In this document: piece by piece, positions 34,668 through 44,918 of the stretch | Layout: each line of letters starts with the position of its first letter | How positions within the stretch are numbered: position 1 is the first letter of the stretch | From: Haloterrigena salina JCM 13891 | GTDB taxonomy: Archaea > Halobacteriota > Halobacteria > Halobacteriales > Natrialbaceae | DNA: 55,921 nt | Direction of reading: 5' to 3' | NCBI RefSeq assembly: GCF_000337495.1 | Contig: NZ_AOIS01000027.1 | Location: forward strand, 52,781 to 108,701 | Notes under the pieces: model-generated | The model's input: only the letters and a program-made list of their open reading frames with translations | Database searches by the model: none | What the model was told of the DNA's origin: nothing | Position numbers and translations under genes: made by a program

Positions 34668-35900
34668 ATGTCTCGAAGCCCGTCTATCCCCGACCGACCT
34701 CACCGCGATATCGATCCGGATCTCCCCGACGACGAGCGGCTCGAGGCGCTCCGCGATCACTACCAGGACCTCGTGGACGTCAACGACCAGCTGTCCGAAC
34801 AGCTGGACGACGCCGACGAACGCCGGGAGCAACTCCGCGAGCGCGTCGACCGCATCGAGCGCGAAAACGAGACGCTCAAGAGCTCCTCGCTGTACATCGC
34901 CACCGTCGAGGACGTCCTCGAGAACGAGGAGGTCATCGTCAAACAGCACGGCAACAACCAGGAGGTGCTGACCGACGTCTCGCCGCGGATCGTCGAGCAG
35001 ATCGAGCCCGGCGACCGCGTCGCCGTCAACGACTCCTTCGCGATTCAGACGGTGTTAAACGCCGAGACCGACGCGCGGGCCCAGTCGATGGAGATCACCG
35101 AGCGGCCCGAAGTCACCTACGCCGATATCGGCGGCATCGACGAGCAGGTCCGGGAGGTCCGCGAGGCCGTCGAGCAGCCGCTGGCCGAACCCGAACTGTT
35201 CACCGAGGTCGGGATCGAGCCGCCGAGCGGCGTCCTGCTGTACGGCCCGCCGGGGACGGGCAAGACGATGCTCGCCAAAGCAGTCGCCAACGAGACCGAC
35301 GCCACCTTCATCAAGATGGCCGGCTCCGAACTCGTTCGCAAGTTCATCGGCGAAGGCTCGCGGCTCGTCCGCGACCTCTTCGAGATGGCCCGCGAGCGCG
35401 AGCCCGCCATCATCTTCATCGACGAGATCGACGCCATCGCGACCCGCCGCTCCGAGTCCAAGACCTCCGGCGACGCCGAGGTCCAGCGGACCATGATGCA
35501 ACTCCTCTCGGAGATGGACGGCTTCGAGGCCCGCGGCGAGATCCGCATCATCGCCGCCACCAACCGCTTCGACATGCTCGACCGCGCGATCCTCCGGCCC
35601 GGCCGGTTCGACCGCCTCATCGAGGTGCCCGAACCCGACCGCGACGGCCGCGAGCAGATCCTCCAGATCCACACCCGCGGTATGAACGTCGCCGACGACG
35701 TCGACTTCGCCGCCCTCGCGGACGACACCGAGGGCTACTCCGGGGCCGAAATCGAGAGCCTCTCCACTGAGGCCGGCATGTTCGCCATCCGCAACGACCG
35801 CAACGAGGTCACCCACCAGGACTTCGTGGAGGCCCTCGAGAAGATCGAGGAGGACGACTCGAGCGACGTGGTTTCGTCGCCCGGGTACTTCTACCAGTAA
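34668..35900 (+). CDS. pan: Proteasome-activating nucleotidase (PAN)
   Basis: A 410-aa AAA+ unfoldase that feeds proteins into the 20S proteasome. An N-terminal coiled coil (about residues 20-75) is followed by an OB-fold region (about 80-140) and the AAA module with Walker A GPPGTGKT (193-200), Walker B IIFIDEID (Asp252/Glu253), the pore loop near KFIGEG, and arginine-finger region ILRPGRFDR. The chain ends GYFYQ, so its last three residues FYQ are the hydrophobic-Tyr-X motif that opens the proteasome gate. Haloarchaea often have two PAN copies; which this is cannot be told. Confidence 0.95.
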   Translation: MSRSPSIPDRPHRDIDPDLPDDERLEALRDHYQDLVDVNDQLSEQLDDADERREQLRERVDRIERENETLKSSSLYIATVEDVLENEEVIVKQHGNNQEVLTDVSPRIVEQIEPGDRVAVNDSFAIQTVLNAETDARAQSMEITERPEVTYADIGGIDEQVREVREAVEQPLAEPELFTEVGIEPPSGVLLYGPPGTGKTMLAKAVANETDATFIKMAGSELVRKFIGEGSRLVRDLFEMAREREPAIIFIDEIDAIATRRSESKTSGDAEVQRTMMQLLSEMDGFEARGEIRIIAATNRFDMLDRAILRPGRFDRLIEVPEPDRDGREQILQIHTRGMNVADDVDFAALADDTEGYSGAEIESLSTEAGMFAIRNDRNEVTHQDFVEALEKIEEDDSSDVVSSPGYFYQ

Positions 35901-36193
35901 CGAACTTTTCCTCTGCGGGCGCGGCTTCGCCGCACCCTCGGGAAAACTTCGATGAAAAGCACTCCTCCTTCCGTTCCGCTCACCGCGTTCGCTCCACATC
36001 AGTCGTCGGCCCGCTCGAGAGCGCCTGCGGCGCTCTCTCGCGGCCGGTGTCGGTGGACTGCCTGCCCTCCCCCGACTCGCGACGCCCTCACTTCTTCGGG
36101 CGTTGCTCGTGGCCACGAATTCGTTCTCGGTGTCATCGGTTCGAGCCACTCTCGGATCGCAACGCCTTACGCCGTCCGGTCCCGAACTCGGGT
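35901..36193. other. Intergenic region with haloarchaeal-type palindromes
   Basis: A 293-nt spacer. It includes a perfect 9-bp hairpin GAGAGCGCC/GGCGCTCTC around TGC (36017-36037) and a smaller one GCGGC/GCCGC around TTC near 35921-35935. The pyrimidine-rich composition in between resembles degenerate intergenic repeats. No gene seen. Confidence 0.4.
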
Positions 36194-36670
36194 ATGAGCA
36201 CGATTCGAGTCGTCTGGGGGTCCGCGTCGGCCCCGACGGCAATGGCCTCCTACGACGCCGCCCTCGCCGAGGCCGGCGTCGAGAACTACAATCTGGTTTC
36301 CGTCTCCTCGGTGATCCCGGCCGACGTCGACGTCGAGGCCGTCGGGACGGCGCCCGACCTCGGCCCCGTCGGCGACCGACTGACCGTCGTCGAGGCGCGG
36401 GCCACGATCGCGGGACCGGGACAGGTCAGCGCGGCGCTGGCGTGGGCCCAATCGGCCGAGGGGCCGGGGCTGTTCTACGAGACTGCCGGCGAGACGGATC
36501 AGGCCGACGTCGAACGCCGGGTTCGCGAGGGACTTCGCGCCGGCCAGGAGCTTCGGGACTGGCGGTTCGCCGATCCGCAGGTGGCCGTCGAGAGCCAGCG
36601 GGCCGAACCGGGAGAGCACACGACCGCCGTCGTCCTCGCGGTGTACGGCGAGAGCGAACCGATCTGTTGA
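36194..36670 (+). CDS. pdaD: Pyruvoyl-dependent arginine decarboxylase
   Basis: A 158-aa proenzyme that cleaves itself to make a pyruvoyl cofactor and then decarboxylates arginine to agmatine, used in polyamine synthesis and archaeal tRNA-Ile modification. The self-cleavage site is visible as LVSVSSVIPADV (about residues 35-46), the new pyruvoyl group arising from the second Ser of the SS pair. The acidic ETAGETDQADVE region follows. The length matches archaeal PdaD. The ATG at 36194 begins the conserved part, and TTACGCC about 27 nt upstream may be its promoter. Confidence 0.93.
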   Translation: MSTIRVVWGSASAPTAMASYDAALAEAGVENYNLVSVSSVIPADVDVEAVGTAPDLGPVGDRLTVVEARATIAGPGQVSAALAWAQSAEGPGLFYETAGETDQADVERRVREGLRAGQELRDWRFADPQVAVESQRAEPGEHTTAVVLAVYGESEPIC

Positions 36671-36741
36671 CGCGCTGTCGGAATTTCCCGAAAGCGAATC
36701 CTTTTGACGCGTCGGTGCGTTGCTACCAGTACACACTTCTC

Positions 36742-37140
36742 ATGAACGGAAATACGCCGTACGCCGGGCTGCCGGGAGAAACGGGTGCTGGTCAGCGTGC
36801 CGCGGCGGACGTTCCGGACCTCTCGCGGACGCAAAAGCGCTCCCTCCACCGCGACGTCTCCCGAATCGCCGCTCGAACCCGTGACTTCCTCCCCGACGAA
36901 TACGTCGTCGACTCCGAGGTTTCCCAGAGCATGACCGGCCCGCAGGTCACCGTCGCCGTCCGCCCGCCGATCGGTCACGCCGTCAGCGCCGGCTTCACGC
37001 CCGACTTAGAGGAGGTCGCGGCCGGCGACGCGGTGATCACCGCCGACGAACGCGACGAGGTGGCCCGCGGACTGGCGGCCAGCGCCGCCCTGCAGGTCAA
37101 GCAGGCGATCAGCGACAACGTGACGCCGACCGCGAAGTAA
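36742..37140 (+). CDS. Conserved haloarchaeal protein (DUF5811-type)
   Basis: A 132-aa soluble protein, with a Gly/Ala-rich start, then the helical segment LSRTQKRSLHRDVSRIAART (about 27-46), a beta-rich middle (VTVAVRPPIGHAVSAGFTP) and a helical end rich in Ala. It resembles the DUF5811 family restricted to haloarchaea. No catalytic motif is evident. It follows pdaD by 71 nt. Confidence 0.7.
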   Translation: MNGNTPYAGLPGETGAGQRAAADVPDLSRTQKRSLHRDVSRIAARTRDFLPDEYVVDSEVSQSMTGPQVTVAVRPPIGHAVSAGFTPDLEEVAAGDAVITADERDEVARGLAASAALQVKQAISDNVTPTAK

Positions 37141-37344
37141 CTCGAGCCAGCACGGACCCGCACGGCGGGCTCGTCTCGATTCTCGACTTCCACCAGCACG
37201 TAGCAGCCGGTATCGCTGCTCTCAGCACCGTACTCGGTTCGTCGATCGACCGAACTGGCGCGTAGGGTTCGGATTCACCGGCGGTTACAGGAATCAGCCG
37301 CTCCGCCTGTACTACTTGCTGGCCAAAGTCATACCGTAGAATCA

Positions 37345-37352
37345 CTTATAAT
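37345..37352 (+). promoter_or_regulatory. TATA box of small membrane protein gene
   Basis: CTTATAAT ends 21 nt before the ATG at 37373. It is a close match to the haloarchaeal box and supports the 71-aa gene. Confidence 0.5.
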
Positions 37353-37372
37353 ATCCGAGAGAAGAGTTCGAT

Positions 37373-37588
37373 ATGACATATCAACCGTCACGTCGGGAGT
37401 GGTGGGCGACCCTTCATCCGGCCGGTCGGCTCGCCGTGATCGGATTCGTCACGGCCGTGTTTTGGGCGGGCTATCTCATGATCGCCTACCCCATACCGCC
37501 GATAGCGGAGTTCTCGACCGTCGTACTACTTGCCGTTAGTTCGGGCGTGATTTTCCTCCTCGCCTGGAGCGGCGGTTTCGACTCCTGA
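37373..37588 (+). CDS. Small two-helix membrane protein
   Basis: A 71-aa protein with a Trp/Arg-rich cytoplasmic start (MTYQPSRREWWATLHPAGR) and two hydrophobic helices (about 20-41 and 47-65). It has a good promoter box and normal codon use, and stands alone between pdaD-side genes and the convergent DUF6276-type gene. Function unknown. Confidence 0.6.
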   Translation: MTYQPSRREWWATLHPAGRLAVIGFVTAVFWAGYLMIAYPIPPIAEFSTVVLLAVSSGVIFLLAWSGGFDS

Positions 37589-37702
37589 CTCGAGCCGTTA
37601 GCGCTTCCGTCCGACGAAAATAGCGGCGAAACGGTGATCACAACGGACAGCTGACTATCGTACGGTATTGTGTCCGGCTCGTCGTCCGGGTCGACGTACT
37701 CG

Positions 37703-38098
37703 TCAATACAACAGTTGCTCGAGTTGGTGTCGCCGTCGCTCGAGATCGATCGTCGGTTCGACGTCGGGATCGTCGACCAGTCGGTCGAGTACGAGCAGCG
37801 GGTCGGTCCCCGCGCGCTCGACGGCTTCGAGGAGGTCCTCGATCGCGGCCCGGTTCGTCGCCAGCGACGAACACAGGTCCACGGCGAGGGCGAACGGGAC
37901 CGCGGCGTCGGGGGCGGTCGGATACGTGTCGCTCACACGGGTAAAATTCGGTTCCTCGAGCGGGCTGCCACCTTCGGGATCGACGGTCAAACAGCGGGTA
38001 CAGAGCGTCCCGTTCGGCGACTCTCCCGGCGCGTGCTCGCGGTACTCTTCGGGGATCGAAAAGACGACCGTCGGTGAGCTACATGCTGTACAGGCCAT
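37703..38098 (-). CDS. Small zinc-binding-type protein (DUF6276-like)
   Basis: A 131-aa protein with CTAC at residues 3-6 and LCTRC at about 32-36, a CxxC...CxxC zinc ribbon at the N-terminus, then a helical acidic domain including LLEAVERAGTDPLLVLDRL. It resembles DUF6276 proteins found beside haloarchaeal ATP synthase genes. It starts 30 nt after atpD in the same direction, suggesting co-transcription. Function unknown. Confidence 0.7.
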   Translation of the reverse strand: MACTACSSPTVVFSIPEEYREHAPGESPNGTLCTRCLTVDPEGGSPLEEPNFTRVSDTYPTAPDAAVPFALAVDLCSSLATNRAAIEDLLEAVERAGTDPLLVLDRLVDDPDVEPTIDLERRRHQLEQLLY

Positions 38099-38128
38099 GG
38101 TCGTAGCAGGTGCGTGGGCCGCGTGCGA

Positions 38129-38890
38129 TCAGTCGCCGCCCGGCACGCCGCCCGCGGTCGACTGTTCCATGTCGGGTTCGGCCGTGTCGCCGCTCTCGTC
38201 GTCCGGGGCGACCTCGTCCTCGTCCTCGGCTTCCGCTTCTTCGGCCTCGCGTTCTTCCTTCTCGGCCTGTTCTTTCTTCTCCTTGATCTTCTTCAGTCGG
38301 AACGTCTCCTCGCGTTCTTGCTCCTCGAGTTTCTGCTCGATGTACTCCTGGCCCTCGTAGAGGTCGGGCAGGAGCTTGAACTCGAGGGCGTTGACGCGGC
38401 GCTTGGTGGTCTCGATCTCCCGGAGCATCTTCTTCATCGCCGTCTCGACCTCGGCGGCGAGGATGATGCTCTCGAGTAAGTCCTCGTAGGCCTCGGCGGC
38501 CTCGTCGATGCGGGCGGAGGTGCCCATGATCCCGTAGCCTCGCTGATCCAGACTCTTCGAGACGCGCGAGGACTCGATCTGGGGCACGACCACGCCCATG
38601 ATGTTCTTCGATTCGGTGGTGATCTCGGGGTGTTCCTGCAGCGCGGCGGCGGCCCCGCGGACCGCGACGTCGCCCTCCATGGCTCGGGCCATGTTGATCT
38701 TCTTCTGGGCGTTCTGGTAGTCCTGTGCGAGGTCCCCGCGGACGTCCTGGGCCTTGTCCAGGATATCCATGAACTCCATGATCAGCCCGTCCCGTTTCTT
38801 CTCGAGCGTCCCGTGTCCCCGCTCGGAGAGTTCGATCCGATCCTCGATCTCCATCAGGTTCTTGCGGGTGGGCTTGACGTCCTTGGCCAT
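38129..38890 (-). CDS. atpD: A-type ATP synthase subunit D
   Basis: The 253-aa central-stalk subunit D, which forms the rotor axle with subunit F. It begins [19 protein letters not shown], the archetypal start of this subunit, followed by long N- and C-terminal coiled-coil helices and the middle [30 protein letters not shown] region. The C-terminal ~50 residues are a highly acidic Glu/Asp/Lys tail, longer than in non-halophiles. It is separated from the other subunit genes by the acyl-CoA ligase and Zn-ribbon genes. A CAGTTATCC box about 30 nt upstream suggests its own promoter. Confidence 0.95.
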   Translation of the reverse strand: MAKDVKPTRKNLMEIEDRIELSERGHGTLEKKRDGLIMEFMDILDKAQDVRGDLAQDYQNAQKKINMARAMEGDVAVRGAAAALQEHPEITTESKNIMGVVVPQIESSRVSKSLDQRGYGIMGTSARIDEAAEAYEDLLESIILAAEVETAMKKMLREIETTKRRVNALEFKLLPDLYEGQEYIEQKLEEQEREETFRLKKIKEKKEQAEKEEREAEEAEAEDEDEVAPDDESGDTAEPDMEQSTAGGVPGGD

Positions 38891-39023
38891 CTTGTGGAGG
38901 GTTTGCGCCCCCAGTCGGATAACTGTTTACAGTTTTGGCGGGTATCGGCCGACGGAAGGACCCTGCAGTGTGCGTGGGCCGTTCACGACCGAGCGACGAA
39001 CCGACTCGGCTCGGCACCCGACG

Positions 39024-39302
39024 CTACCCGAGGAAGGGATTGACCATGTTCCCCGACGATTGGCCGCGATAGAGCTCCGAGTAGCCGCAGTTCGTACAAC
39101 TTACGACCATGAACTGTCGATTCTGGATGTCGAAGAGCTTTGACAGCCCCGTCCCGCTGGCGCTCTGGGTTGCGATCGAGAACGAGACGTCGGATCCAAC
39201 CGTCGTCGACCGCGCGGAAGCCGAACGGATCGCGAAGGAACGCGGCGGCCGGAGTCGGTCCCGAACGGACTCGAGCGCCGATCCTCCTACGAGCGCAGAC
39301 AC
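39024..39302 (-). CDS. Zn-ribbon-like protein with one CxxC knuckle
   Basis: A 92-aa frame whose second half, GTGLSKLFDIQN then VVSCTNCGYSELYRG and a final FLG, matches the conserved Zn-ribbon nucleic-acid-binding proteins of haloarchaea (COG3478-like). Only the second CxxC is present: the region where the first pair is expected reads SASARSTTV. The start is uncertain, because the longest frame uses GTG at 39302 and no ATG precedes the conserved block. It may be a diverged copy. It lies between atpD and the acyl-CoA ligase, all on the minus strand. Confidence 0.55.
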   Translation of the reverse strand: MSALVGGSALESVRDRLRPPRSFAIRSASARSTTVGSDVSFSIATQSASGTGLSKLFDIQNRQFMVVSCTNCGYSELYRGQSSGNMVNPFLG

Positions 39303-39483
39303 GACTACCGACGACCGCGAGGAGAAATCCGACCGGCGGTCACGGACCGACGATCGATCCTCGACGGGGCGAGATGAACGGTGGGGAACCCACTCGGACG
39401 AGTCGGACCGCGACGATCGCTGACGATAGGTAGTTCCGAGACTATTCGGCGGCCTCGGACGAATAGGGCGTAACCGAACCGGA

Positions 39484-41145
39484 TTAGCCCTGCCCGACCA
39501 TCCGATCTTCGTCCTCCCACTCCTCCTGGCGGAGTTCGTACTTCTGGATCTTGCCGGTCGCCGTCGTCGGCAGTTCCTCGACGAACTCGACCTCTCGGAC
39601 GACCTTGTAGCCCGCGAGGTTGTCGCGGGTGAAATCGACGAGTTCGTCCCGCGTCACGCTCGGGTCGTCCGGATCGCCGTTACCTGGAACGACGAAGGCC
39701 TTCGGCGTCTCGCCCCACTCGTCGCTCGGCGCCGGGATGACGGCCACGTCCGAGACCTCGGGGTGGTCGAACAGCGTGTCCTCGAGTTCGATGCTCGAGA
39801 TGTTCTCACCGCCGGAGATGATGATGTCCTTCTTGCGATCCTGGATGGAGATCATCCCGTGTTCGTCGACGACGGCGAGGTCGCCGGTGTGGTAGTAGCC
39901 CTCGACGCGGTCGTTGAAGGCTTCCTCGGTGGCGTCGGGCTTGTTCCAGTACTTCTCCATGACCTGATTGCCGCGGACGACGATCTCGCCGATCGAGGCG
40001 TCGTCGCGAGGGACGTCGTTGCCGTCCTCGTCGACGACGCGGATTTCGGTGCCGAGATAGCCCAGTCCCTGGCGTTTCTTGATCGCGAAGCGGTCCGAAT
40101 CGTCGTCGTCGAACGTGCGCCGCGCGTCGGAGGTGGTGATCAGCGGCCCCGTCTCGGTCGCGCCGTAGACGTGTTTGAGGTACCAGCCGAACTCGTCCTC
40201 GACGGTGCGGATGGTGGCCTCCGGCGGCGCCGAGCCGGCGGTCGCGATTCGAACGCCGTTTTCCCCGGTCGTCTCGGGGTCGTTCTCTTCATAGTAGTCG
40301 ATCAGCAGATTCAGCACCGTCGGCGCGCCGCACATGTAGGAGACGTCCTCGGTCTGGACGGCCTCGAAGATGTCCCCGGCGTCGACGCCGCGCGTGCAGA
40401 CGTGTTTCGCGCCGATCCCCGTCACGGCGTAGATGTGGCCCCAGCCGTTGACGTGGAACATCGGCAGCGTCCAGAGGTAGACGTCGTCGTCGCGCAGTTC
40501 CTGGTGGGCCGTGATCAGATAGGCGTGGAGCGTCTCCGAGCGGTGGGTCCGACAGACCCCCTTCGGGTCACCCGTCGTCCCCGAGGTATAGTTCATCGTG
40601 ATGATCTCGTCCTCGCTCATCTCGGGGCGGTCGTACTCGGTGCCCGCGTCCTCGAGCACCGCGTCGAACTCCTCCCATTCTACGTCGGACGAGTCCGACG
40701 AGGATCGCCCGGCTTCGCCGGCCTCACCCCCTTCGACCGCGTCGGCGTCGTTCGTGATGAACGTCTCCGTCGGCACCTCGTCGCGGATCGGCTCGATCTT
40801 GTCGACGTACTCGTAGTCGGCGTAGATGGCGTCGACTTCCGCGTCCTCGAGCATGTAGGAGAAGTCCTCGGGCGTCAGCCGGTAGTTCAGCGGCGTGTGC
40901 ACCGCGCCGAGTTGCATGCTCCCGTAGGCCGCCTCGAGGTGGTAGTGCGTGTTGGGATCGAGCACGGCGACGCGGTCGCCCTTCTCGATTCCCCGTTCCT
41001 GCAGCGCCGCTGAGAATCGGTCGGCTCGCTCGCCGAGCTCGTCGTACGTGTACCGTTCCCCCGTGGTCGCGACGACGGCTTCCTCGTCCCCGTAGTGCTT
41101 GCGCGCCCGATCGAGGAAGTCCGTCACGAGTAGTGGTTTGTGCAT
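39484..41145 (-). CDS. Acyl-CoA synthetase (AMP-forming)
   Basis: A 553-aa ANL-superfamily ligase that activates a carboxylic acid with ATP and CoA. MNYTSGTTGDPKGV (about 184-197) is the P-loop. YGATETGP (about 311-318) is the A5 motif, YYHTGDLAVVDEHG (about 409-422) the A7 region and TGKIQK (about 532-537) the A10 lysine. An acidic insertion EGGEAGEAGRSSSDSSD lies before the P-loop. Sequence resembles medium/long-chain acyl-CoA ligases. It sits between atpB and atpD but probably has its own promoter (TTAATCATCGTTAAT near 41160-41178). Confidence 0.92.
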   Translation of the reverse strand: MHKPLLVTDFLDRARKHYGDEEAVVATTGERYTYDELGERADRFSAALQERGIEKGDRVAVLDPNTHYHLEAAYGSMQLGAVHTPLNYRLTPEDFSYMLEDAEVDAIYADYEYVDKIEPIRDEVPTETFITNDADAVEGGEAGEAGRSSSDSSDVEWEEFDAVLEDAGTEYDRPEMSEDEIITMNYTSGTTGDPKGVCRTHRSETLHAYLITAHQELRDDDVYLWTLPMFHVNGWGHIYAVTGIGAKHVCTRGVDAGDIFEAVQTEDVSYMCGAPTVLNLLIDYYEENDPETTGENGVRIATAGSAPPEATIRTVEDEFGWYLKHVYGATETGPLITTSDARRTFDDDDSDRFAIKKRQGLGYLGTEIRVVDEDGNDVPRDDASIGEIVVRGNQVMEKYWNKPDATEEAFNDRVEGYYHTGDLAVVDEHGMISIQDRKKDIIISGGENISSIELEDTLFDHPEVSDVAVIPAPSDEWGETPKAFVVPGNGDPDDPSVTRDELVDFTRDNLAGYKVVREVEFVEELPTTATGKIQKYELRQEEWEDEDRMVGQG

Positions 41146-41369
41146 ACGCGACGTACGACATTAACGATGATTAAGTTCATTGCGGTTCGTTCCGAACTGT
41201 GGCTTCGATCGATACGTTCGGCTACGGCTTCGCTTCGGTTCGAGCGACGCTCGGCTTCGTCACTAGGTGAGTAGCTGATGCAGTGTCACACGCTTGAATG
41301 AAGCGGCGAGCACAACGTGTCGCCGCTCGCCCCGATCGACGGACCGACGGCTCGCGTCTCGAGCGACAG

Positions 41370-41374
41370 AAAAA
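41370..41374 (-). terminator. T-run after atpB
   Basis: A run of five T on the minus strand about 27 nt after the atpB stop. Haloarchaeal terminators are often just T-rich tracts, so the main ATP synthase transcript may end here. Confidence 0.3.
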
Positions 41375-41400
41375 TCGAAACCGCAACCGCGATCGAGAGT

Positions 41401-42816
41401 TCAGTCGGCCTGAACGGCTTCCGGCTCCTCTTCGCGGTAGTGCTCCTCGATGAGGTCCTCGCCGATACGGTTGAGTTCCTCCTTGGGGAGCATCGAGAGC
41501 AGGTCCCAGCCGAGCTCGAGCGTCTCGTCGATCGAGCGGTTGGTGTCATAGCCCTGCTGGACGAACTCCTCCTCGAAGCGGTCGGCGAAGTCGAGGTACT
41601 TGTTGTCGCGCTCGGAGAGCGCTTCGCGACCGACAATGTTGACGAGGTCGCGCAGGTCCTCACCCTCGGCGTAGGCGGCGTACATCTGGTCGGAGACGTC
41701 GCCGTGATCCTCGCGGGTCAGACCCTCGCCGATCCCGTCGTCCATCAGCCGCGAGAGGCTGGGCAGGACGTTGACCGGCGGCTCGATCCCCTGGCTGTTT
41801 AAGTCCCGATCCATCATGATCTGGCCCTCGGTAATGTAGCCCGTCAGGTCCGGAATCGGGTGGGTCTCGTCGTCGCCGGGCATGGTCAGGATCGGAATCT
41901 GCGTCACCGACCCTTCCTGGCCCTCGATACGACCGGCACGCTCGTAGAGCTGTGCCAGGTCGGTGTACATGTACCCGGGGTAGCCACGGCGGCCCGGGAC
42001 CTCCTCGCGTGCGGCGCCGATCTCACGGAGCGCCTCGCAGTAGTTGGTCATGTCCGTCAGGATGACCAGCACGTGGTAGTCCTTCTCGAAGGCCAGGTAC
42101 TCGGCCGTGGTCAGGGCGAGTCGCGGCGTGACCTGTCGCTCGACTGCGGGGTCGTCCGCGAGGTTCATGAAGACGACCGAGCGCTCGAGCGCGCCCGTGC
42201 GTTCGAAGTCGTCCATGAACTCGTTTGCCTCTTCGGCAGTGATCCCCATCGCGCCGAAGACGACGGCGAACTCGGAGCCGTCGCCGTCGTCGCTGCCCTC
42301 GTCTTCCTCCGGCACGGTCGCCTGTCGAGCGATCTGTAGGGCGAGGTCGTTGTGGGGCAGCCCCGACGCGGAGAAGATCGGCAGCTTCTGGCCGCGGACC
42401 AGCGTGTTCATGCCGTCGATGGCTGAGACGCCGGTCTGGATGAACTCCTCGGGGTACTCCCGGGAGTAGGGGTTGATCGCTTTTCCGACGATGTCATGTC
42501 GTTCGTCGGGGACGATCTCCGGGCCGCCGTCGATCGGGTTCCCGGAGCCGTCGAGCACCCGCCCGAGCAGATCCTCGGTGACGGGCATCTTCATCGTCTC
42601 GCCTAAGAAGCGAACGGAGGCGTTGCGGTCGATACCGCCAGTGCCTTCGAACACCTGGATCGAGACGAGTCCGTCGCTCGATTCCAGCACCTGGCCGCGC
42701 AGCGTCCGCCCGTCCTCGGTCTCGATCTCGACGATCTCGTCGTAACCGACCGGTTCGTCGACCTCGGCGAACACCAGCGGACCGCTGATTTCCGTGATTG
42801 TCTGGTACTCTTTCAT
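41401..42816 (-). CDS. atpB: A-type ATP synthase subunit B
   Basis: The 471-aa non-catalytic nucleotide-binding subunit of the head. It begins [19 protein letters not shown] and contains [19 protein letters not shown], where subunit B has its degenerate P-loop, then [20 protein letters not shown] and [21 protein letters not shown]. The open frame runs ~85 codons further upstream, but that part overlaps atpA and is a shadow. Start 42816 is 2 nt after the atpA stop. No intein: the length is normal. Confidence 0.96.
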   Translation of the reverse strand: MKEYQTITEISGPLVFAEVDEPVGYDEIVEIETEDGRTLRGQVLESSDGLVSIQVFEGTGGIDRNASVRFLGETMKMPVTEDLLGRVLDGSGNPIDGGPEIVPDERHDIVGKAINPYSREYPEEFIQTGVSAIDGMNTLVRGQKLPIFSASGLPHNDLALQIARQATVPEEDEGSDDGDGSEFAVVFGAMGITAEEANEFMDDFERTGALERSVVFMNLADDPAVERQVTPRLALTTAEYLAFEKDYHVLVILTDMTNYCEALREIGAAREEVPGRRGYPGYMYTDLAQLYERAGRIEGQEGSVTQIPILTMPGDDETHPIPDLTGYITEGQIMMDRDLNSQGIEPPVNVLPSLSRLMDDGIGEGLTREDHGDVSDQMYAAYAEGEDLRDLVNIVGREALSERDNKYLDFADRFEEEFVQQGYDTNRSIDETLELGWDLLSMLPKEELNRIGEDLIEEHYREEEPEAVQAD

Positions 42817-42818
42817 TG

Positions 42819-44582
42819 TTAGTACAGTGCTCGCAGTTGTTCCTGGAGGTCGTTCTCGATCTCCTCGATGAACGATTCCCACTCCTCGGCGGTGCCCATC
42901 CGGTTGAGCCGCGGGGCGGCGTCGACGTCGGTGATCTCCTCGACCGGGACACCGGCCTCGAGCGCTTCGAAGGCCTCGTCGTTGAACGTCTTGATGGCCT
43001 CGAGCATCCGGTAGGTCTTCTCGGGTTCGCAGTAGGTGTCGACGTCGTGGAGCGCGTTCTGCTGGAGCCACGCCTCACGCAGGAAGCGGGCGACCTCGAG
43101 GGTTAGCTGCTGGTCCTCCGGCAGGGCGTCCTTCCCGACGAGCTGAACGATCTCCTGGAGCTCGTCTTCCTCGTCTAACACGTCGACCGCCCACTGGCGG
43201 ATGTCCGACCAGTCGCCGGCGACGTTGCTCTCCCACCACGGGTCGAGCTGGTCCTTGTACAGCGAGTAGGACTCGTTCCAGTTGATCGACGGGAAGTGCC
43301 GACGTTCCGCGAGATCGGCGTCCAGCGCCCAGAACGTCTTGACGATACGCAGCGTGTTCTGGGTGACCGGCTCGGAGAAGTCGCCGCCCGGCGGCGAGAC
43401 TGCGCCGACGACCGAAATCGACCCTTCGCCGCCGTTCATCAGCTGGAACTTGCCGGCGCGCTCGTAGAACTCCGAGAGCGATGCGGCCAGGTACGCGGGG
43501 TACCCCTCTTCGCCGGGCATCTCCTCGAGTCGGGAGGAGATTTCGCGCATGGCCTCTGCCCACCGGGAGGTGGAGTCGGCCATCAGCGCGACGTCGTACC
43601 CCATGTCGCGGTAGTATTCCGCGATCGTGATTCCCGTGTAGATACAGGACTCGCGGGCCGCGACGGGCATGTTCGACGTGTTGGCGATGAGGCAGGTTCG
43701 AGCCATCAGCGGGTTCCCGGTCTGTGGGTCCGGCAGTTCCGGGAAGTCCTCGATGACCTCGGTCATCTCGTTGCCGCGCTCGCCGCAGCCGATGTAGACG
43801 ACGATGTCCGCGTCGGACCACTTGGCGAGTTGCTGCTGGGTGACGGTCTTCCCGGAGCCGAAGGGGCCGGGAATCGCCGCCGTTCCGCCCTTCGCGAGCG
43901 GGAAGAGACCGTCCTGAACGCGCTGGCCCGTCACCAGCGGCTCGGTCGGCGTTTCCTTGTCACCGGCGGGGCGGGCCTCTCGGACCGGCCACTCCTGGTG
44001 CATCTGGATCTCTTCGCCGTTGTCGAGTTCGACGACGGTCTCCTCGACCGTGAACTCGCCGGCCTCGATGGCCGTGACCTCGCCGCCCTCGTAGTCCGGC
44101 GGGACCATGACCTTGTGGTCGATCGTGACGGTCTCCTCGACGACGCCGACGATGTCGCCGGGTTCGACCGTATCGCCTTCCTCGACCTCGGGGGTGAACT
44201 CCCACTTCTTCTCGAGGTCGATACCGGGCGCGTCGACCCCGCGGTCGAGGAACGCCGTCCCCATCTTCCCCTCGAGAACGTCGAGCGGGCGCTGGACGCC
44301 GTCGTAGATGGAGTCCAACATACCGGGTCCGAGGTCGACGCTCAGGGGCTCGCCCGTGTTCTGGACGGGTTCGCCCGGGCCGACGCCGGAGGTTTCCTCG
44401 TAGACCTGAATGGTGGTCAGGTTTCCTTCGATCTCGATGACCTCGCCCATCAGTCCTTCGTCGCCGACGTAGACGACGTCGTTCATCCGGGCGTCGAGGT
44501 CCGTGGCGGTCACGACCGGACCGCTCACGCTTTCGATTACACCGTCTTCGTCGACGGATTCGATGTCTTCTGCCTGGCTCAT
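42819..44582 (-). CDS. atpA: A-type ATP synthase subunit A (catalytic)
   Basis: The 587-aa catalytic subunit making or hydrolysing ATP. P-loop [19 protein letters not shown], the adenine-pocket [26 protein letters not shown] region and the A-subunit-specific inserted domain (about 110-200, with [11 protein letters not shown]) are all visible. The stop is 2 nt before atpB. This subunit often carries an intein in archaea, but the normal length and unbroken P-loop show none here. Confidence 0.97.
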   Translation of the reverse strand: MSQAEDIESVDEDGVIESVSGPVVTATDLDARMNDVVYVGDEGLMGEVIEIEGNLTTIQVYEETSGVGPGEPVQNTGEPLSVDLGPGMLDSIYDGVQRPLDVLEGKMGTAFLDRGVDAPGIDLEKKWEFTPEVEEGDTVEPGDIVGVVEETVTIDHKVMVPPDYEGGEVTAIEAGEFTVEETVVELDNGEEIQMHQEWPVREARPAGDKETPTEPLVTGQRVQDGLFPLAKGGTAAIPGPFGSGKTVTQQQLAKWSDADIVVYIGCGERGNEMTEVIEDFPELPDPQTGNPLMARTCLIANTSNMPVAARESCIYTGITIAEYYRDMGYDVALMADSTSRWAEAMREISSRLEEMPGEEGYPAYLAASLSEFYERAGKFQLMNGGEGSISVVGAVSPPGGDFSEPVTQNTLRIVKTFWALDADLAERRHFPSINWNESYSLYKDQLDPWWESNVAGDWSDIRQWAVDVLDEEDELQEIVQLVGKDALPEDQQLTLEVARFLREAWLQQNALHDVDTYCEPEKTYRMLEAIKTFNDEAFEALEAGVPVEEITDVDAAPRLNRMGTAEEWESFIEEIENDLQEQLRALY

Positions 44583-44585
44583 AGT

Positions 44586-44918
44586 TTACTCTTGTTCGTC
44601 CTCGTCCATCAGGTCGATACCGATCGCGCGTTTGATCTGCTCGCGCAGTCCGCCGCCACCGGTTCCGCTCCCGATCGTGACGACGACCGGTTCGACGCTC
44701 GTCTCGACTTCCTGGCGCACGTTGCGCGACAGGTGTTCGAGGTCGTCGTCGTGCATGACGACGATGCCGACGCCCTCGTCCTCGAGGACCGCCGTCGCCG
44801 CATCGTCCAGTCGGTCGTCCTTCTCGTCGTCCGGGACGTTCTCGAAGCGACGGACCCCCGCGAGGCGGAAGCCGGTCGTGAACTCCGGACTGCCGACGAC
44901 TGCGATTTCCTGGCTCAT
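44586..44918 (-). CDS. atpF: A-type ATP synthase subunit F
   Basis: The 110-aa rotor subunit F, a small CheY-like Rossmann fold that pairs with subunit D. It starts IAVVGSPEFTTGFRLAGV and ends in an acidic stretch. Its start overlaps the atpC stop by 4 nt, and it ends 3 nt before atpA. Confidence 0.93.
   Translation of the reverse strand: MSQEIAVVGSPEFTTGFRLAGVRRFENVPDDEKDDRLDDAATAVLEDEGVGIVVMHDDDLEHLSRNVRQEVETSVEPVVVTIGSGTGGGGLREQIKRAIGIDLMDEDEQE

Noticed and set aside
42819-44582. Possible intein in atpA (and in atpB or pan)
   Set aside because: All three have normal family lengths with uninterrupted P-loop regions.
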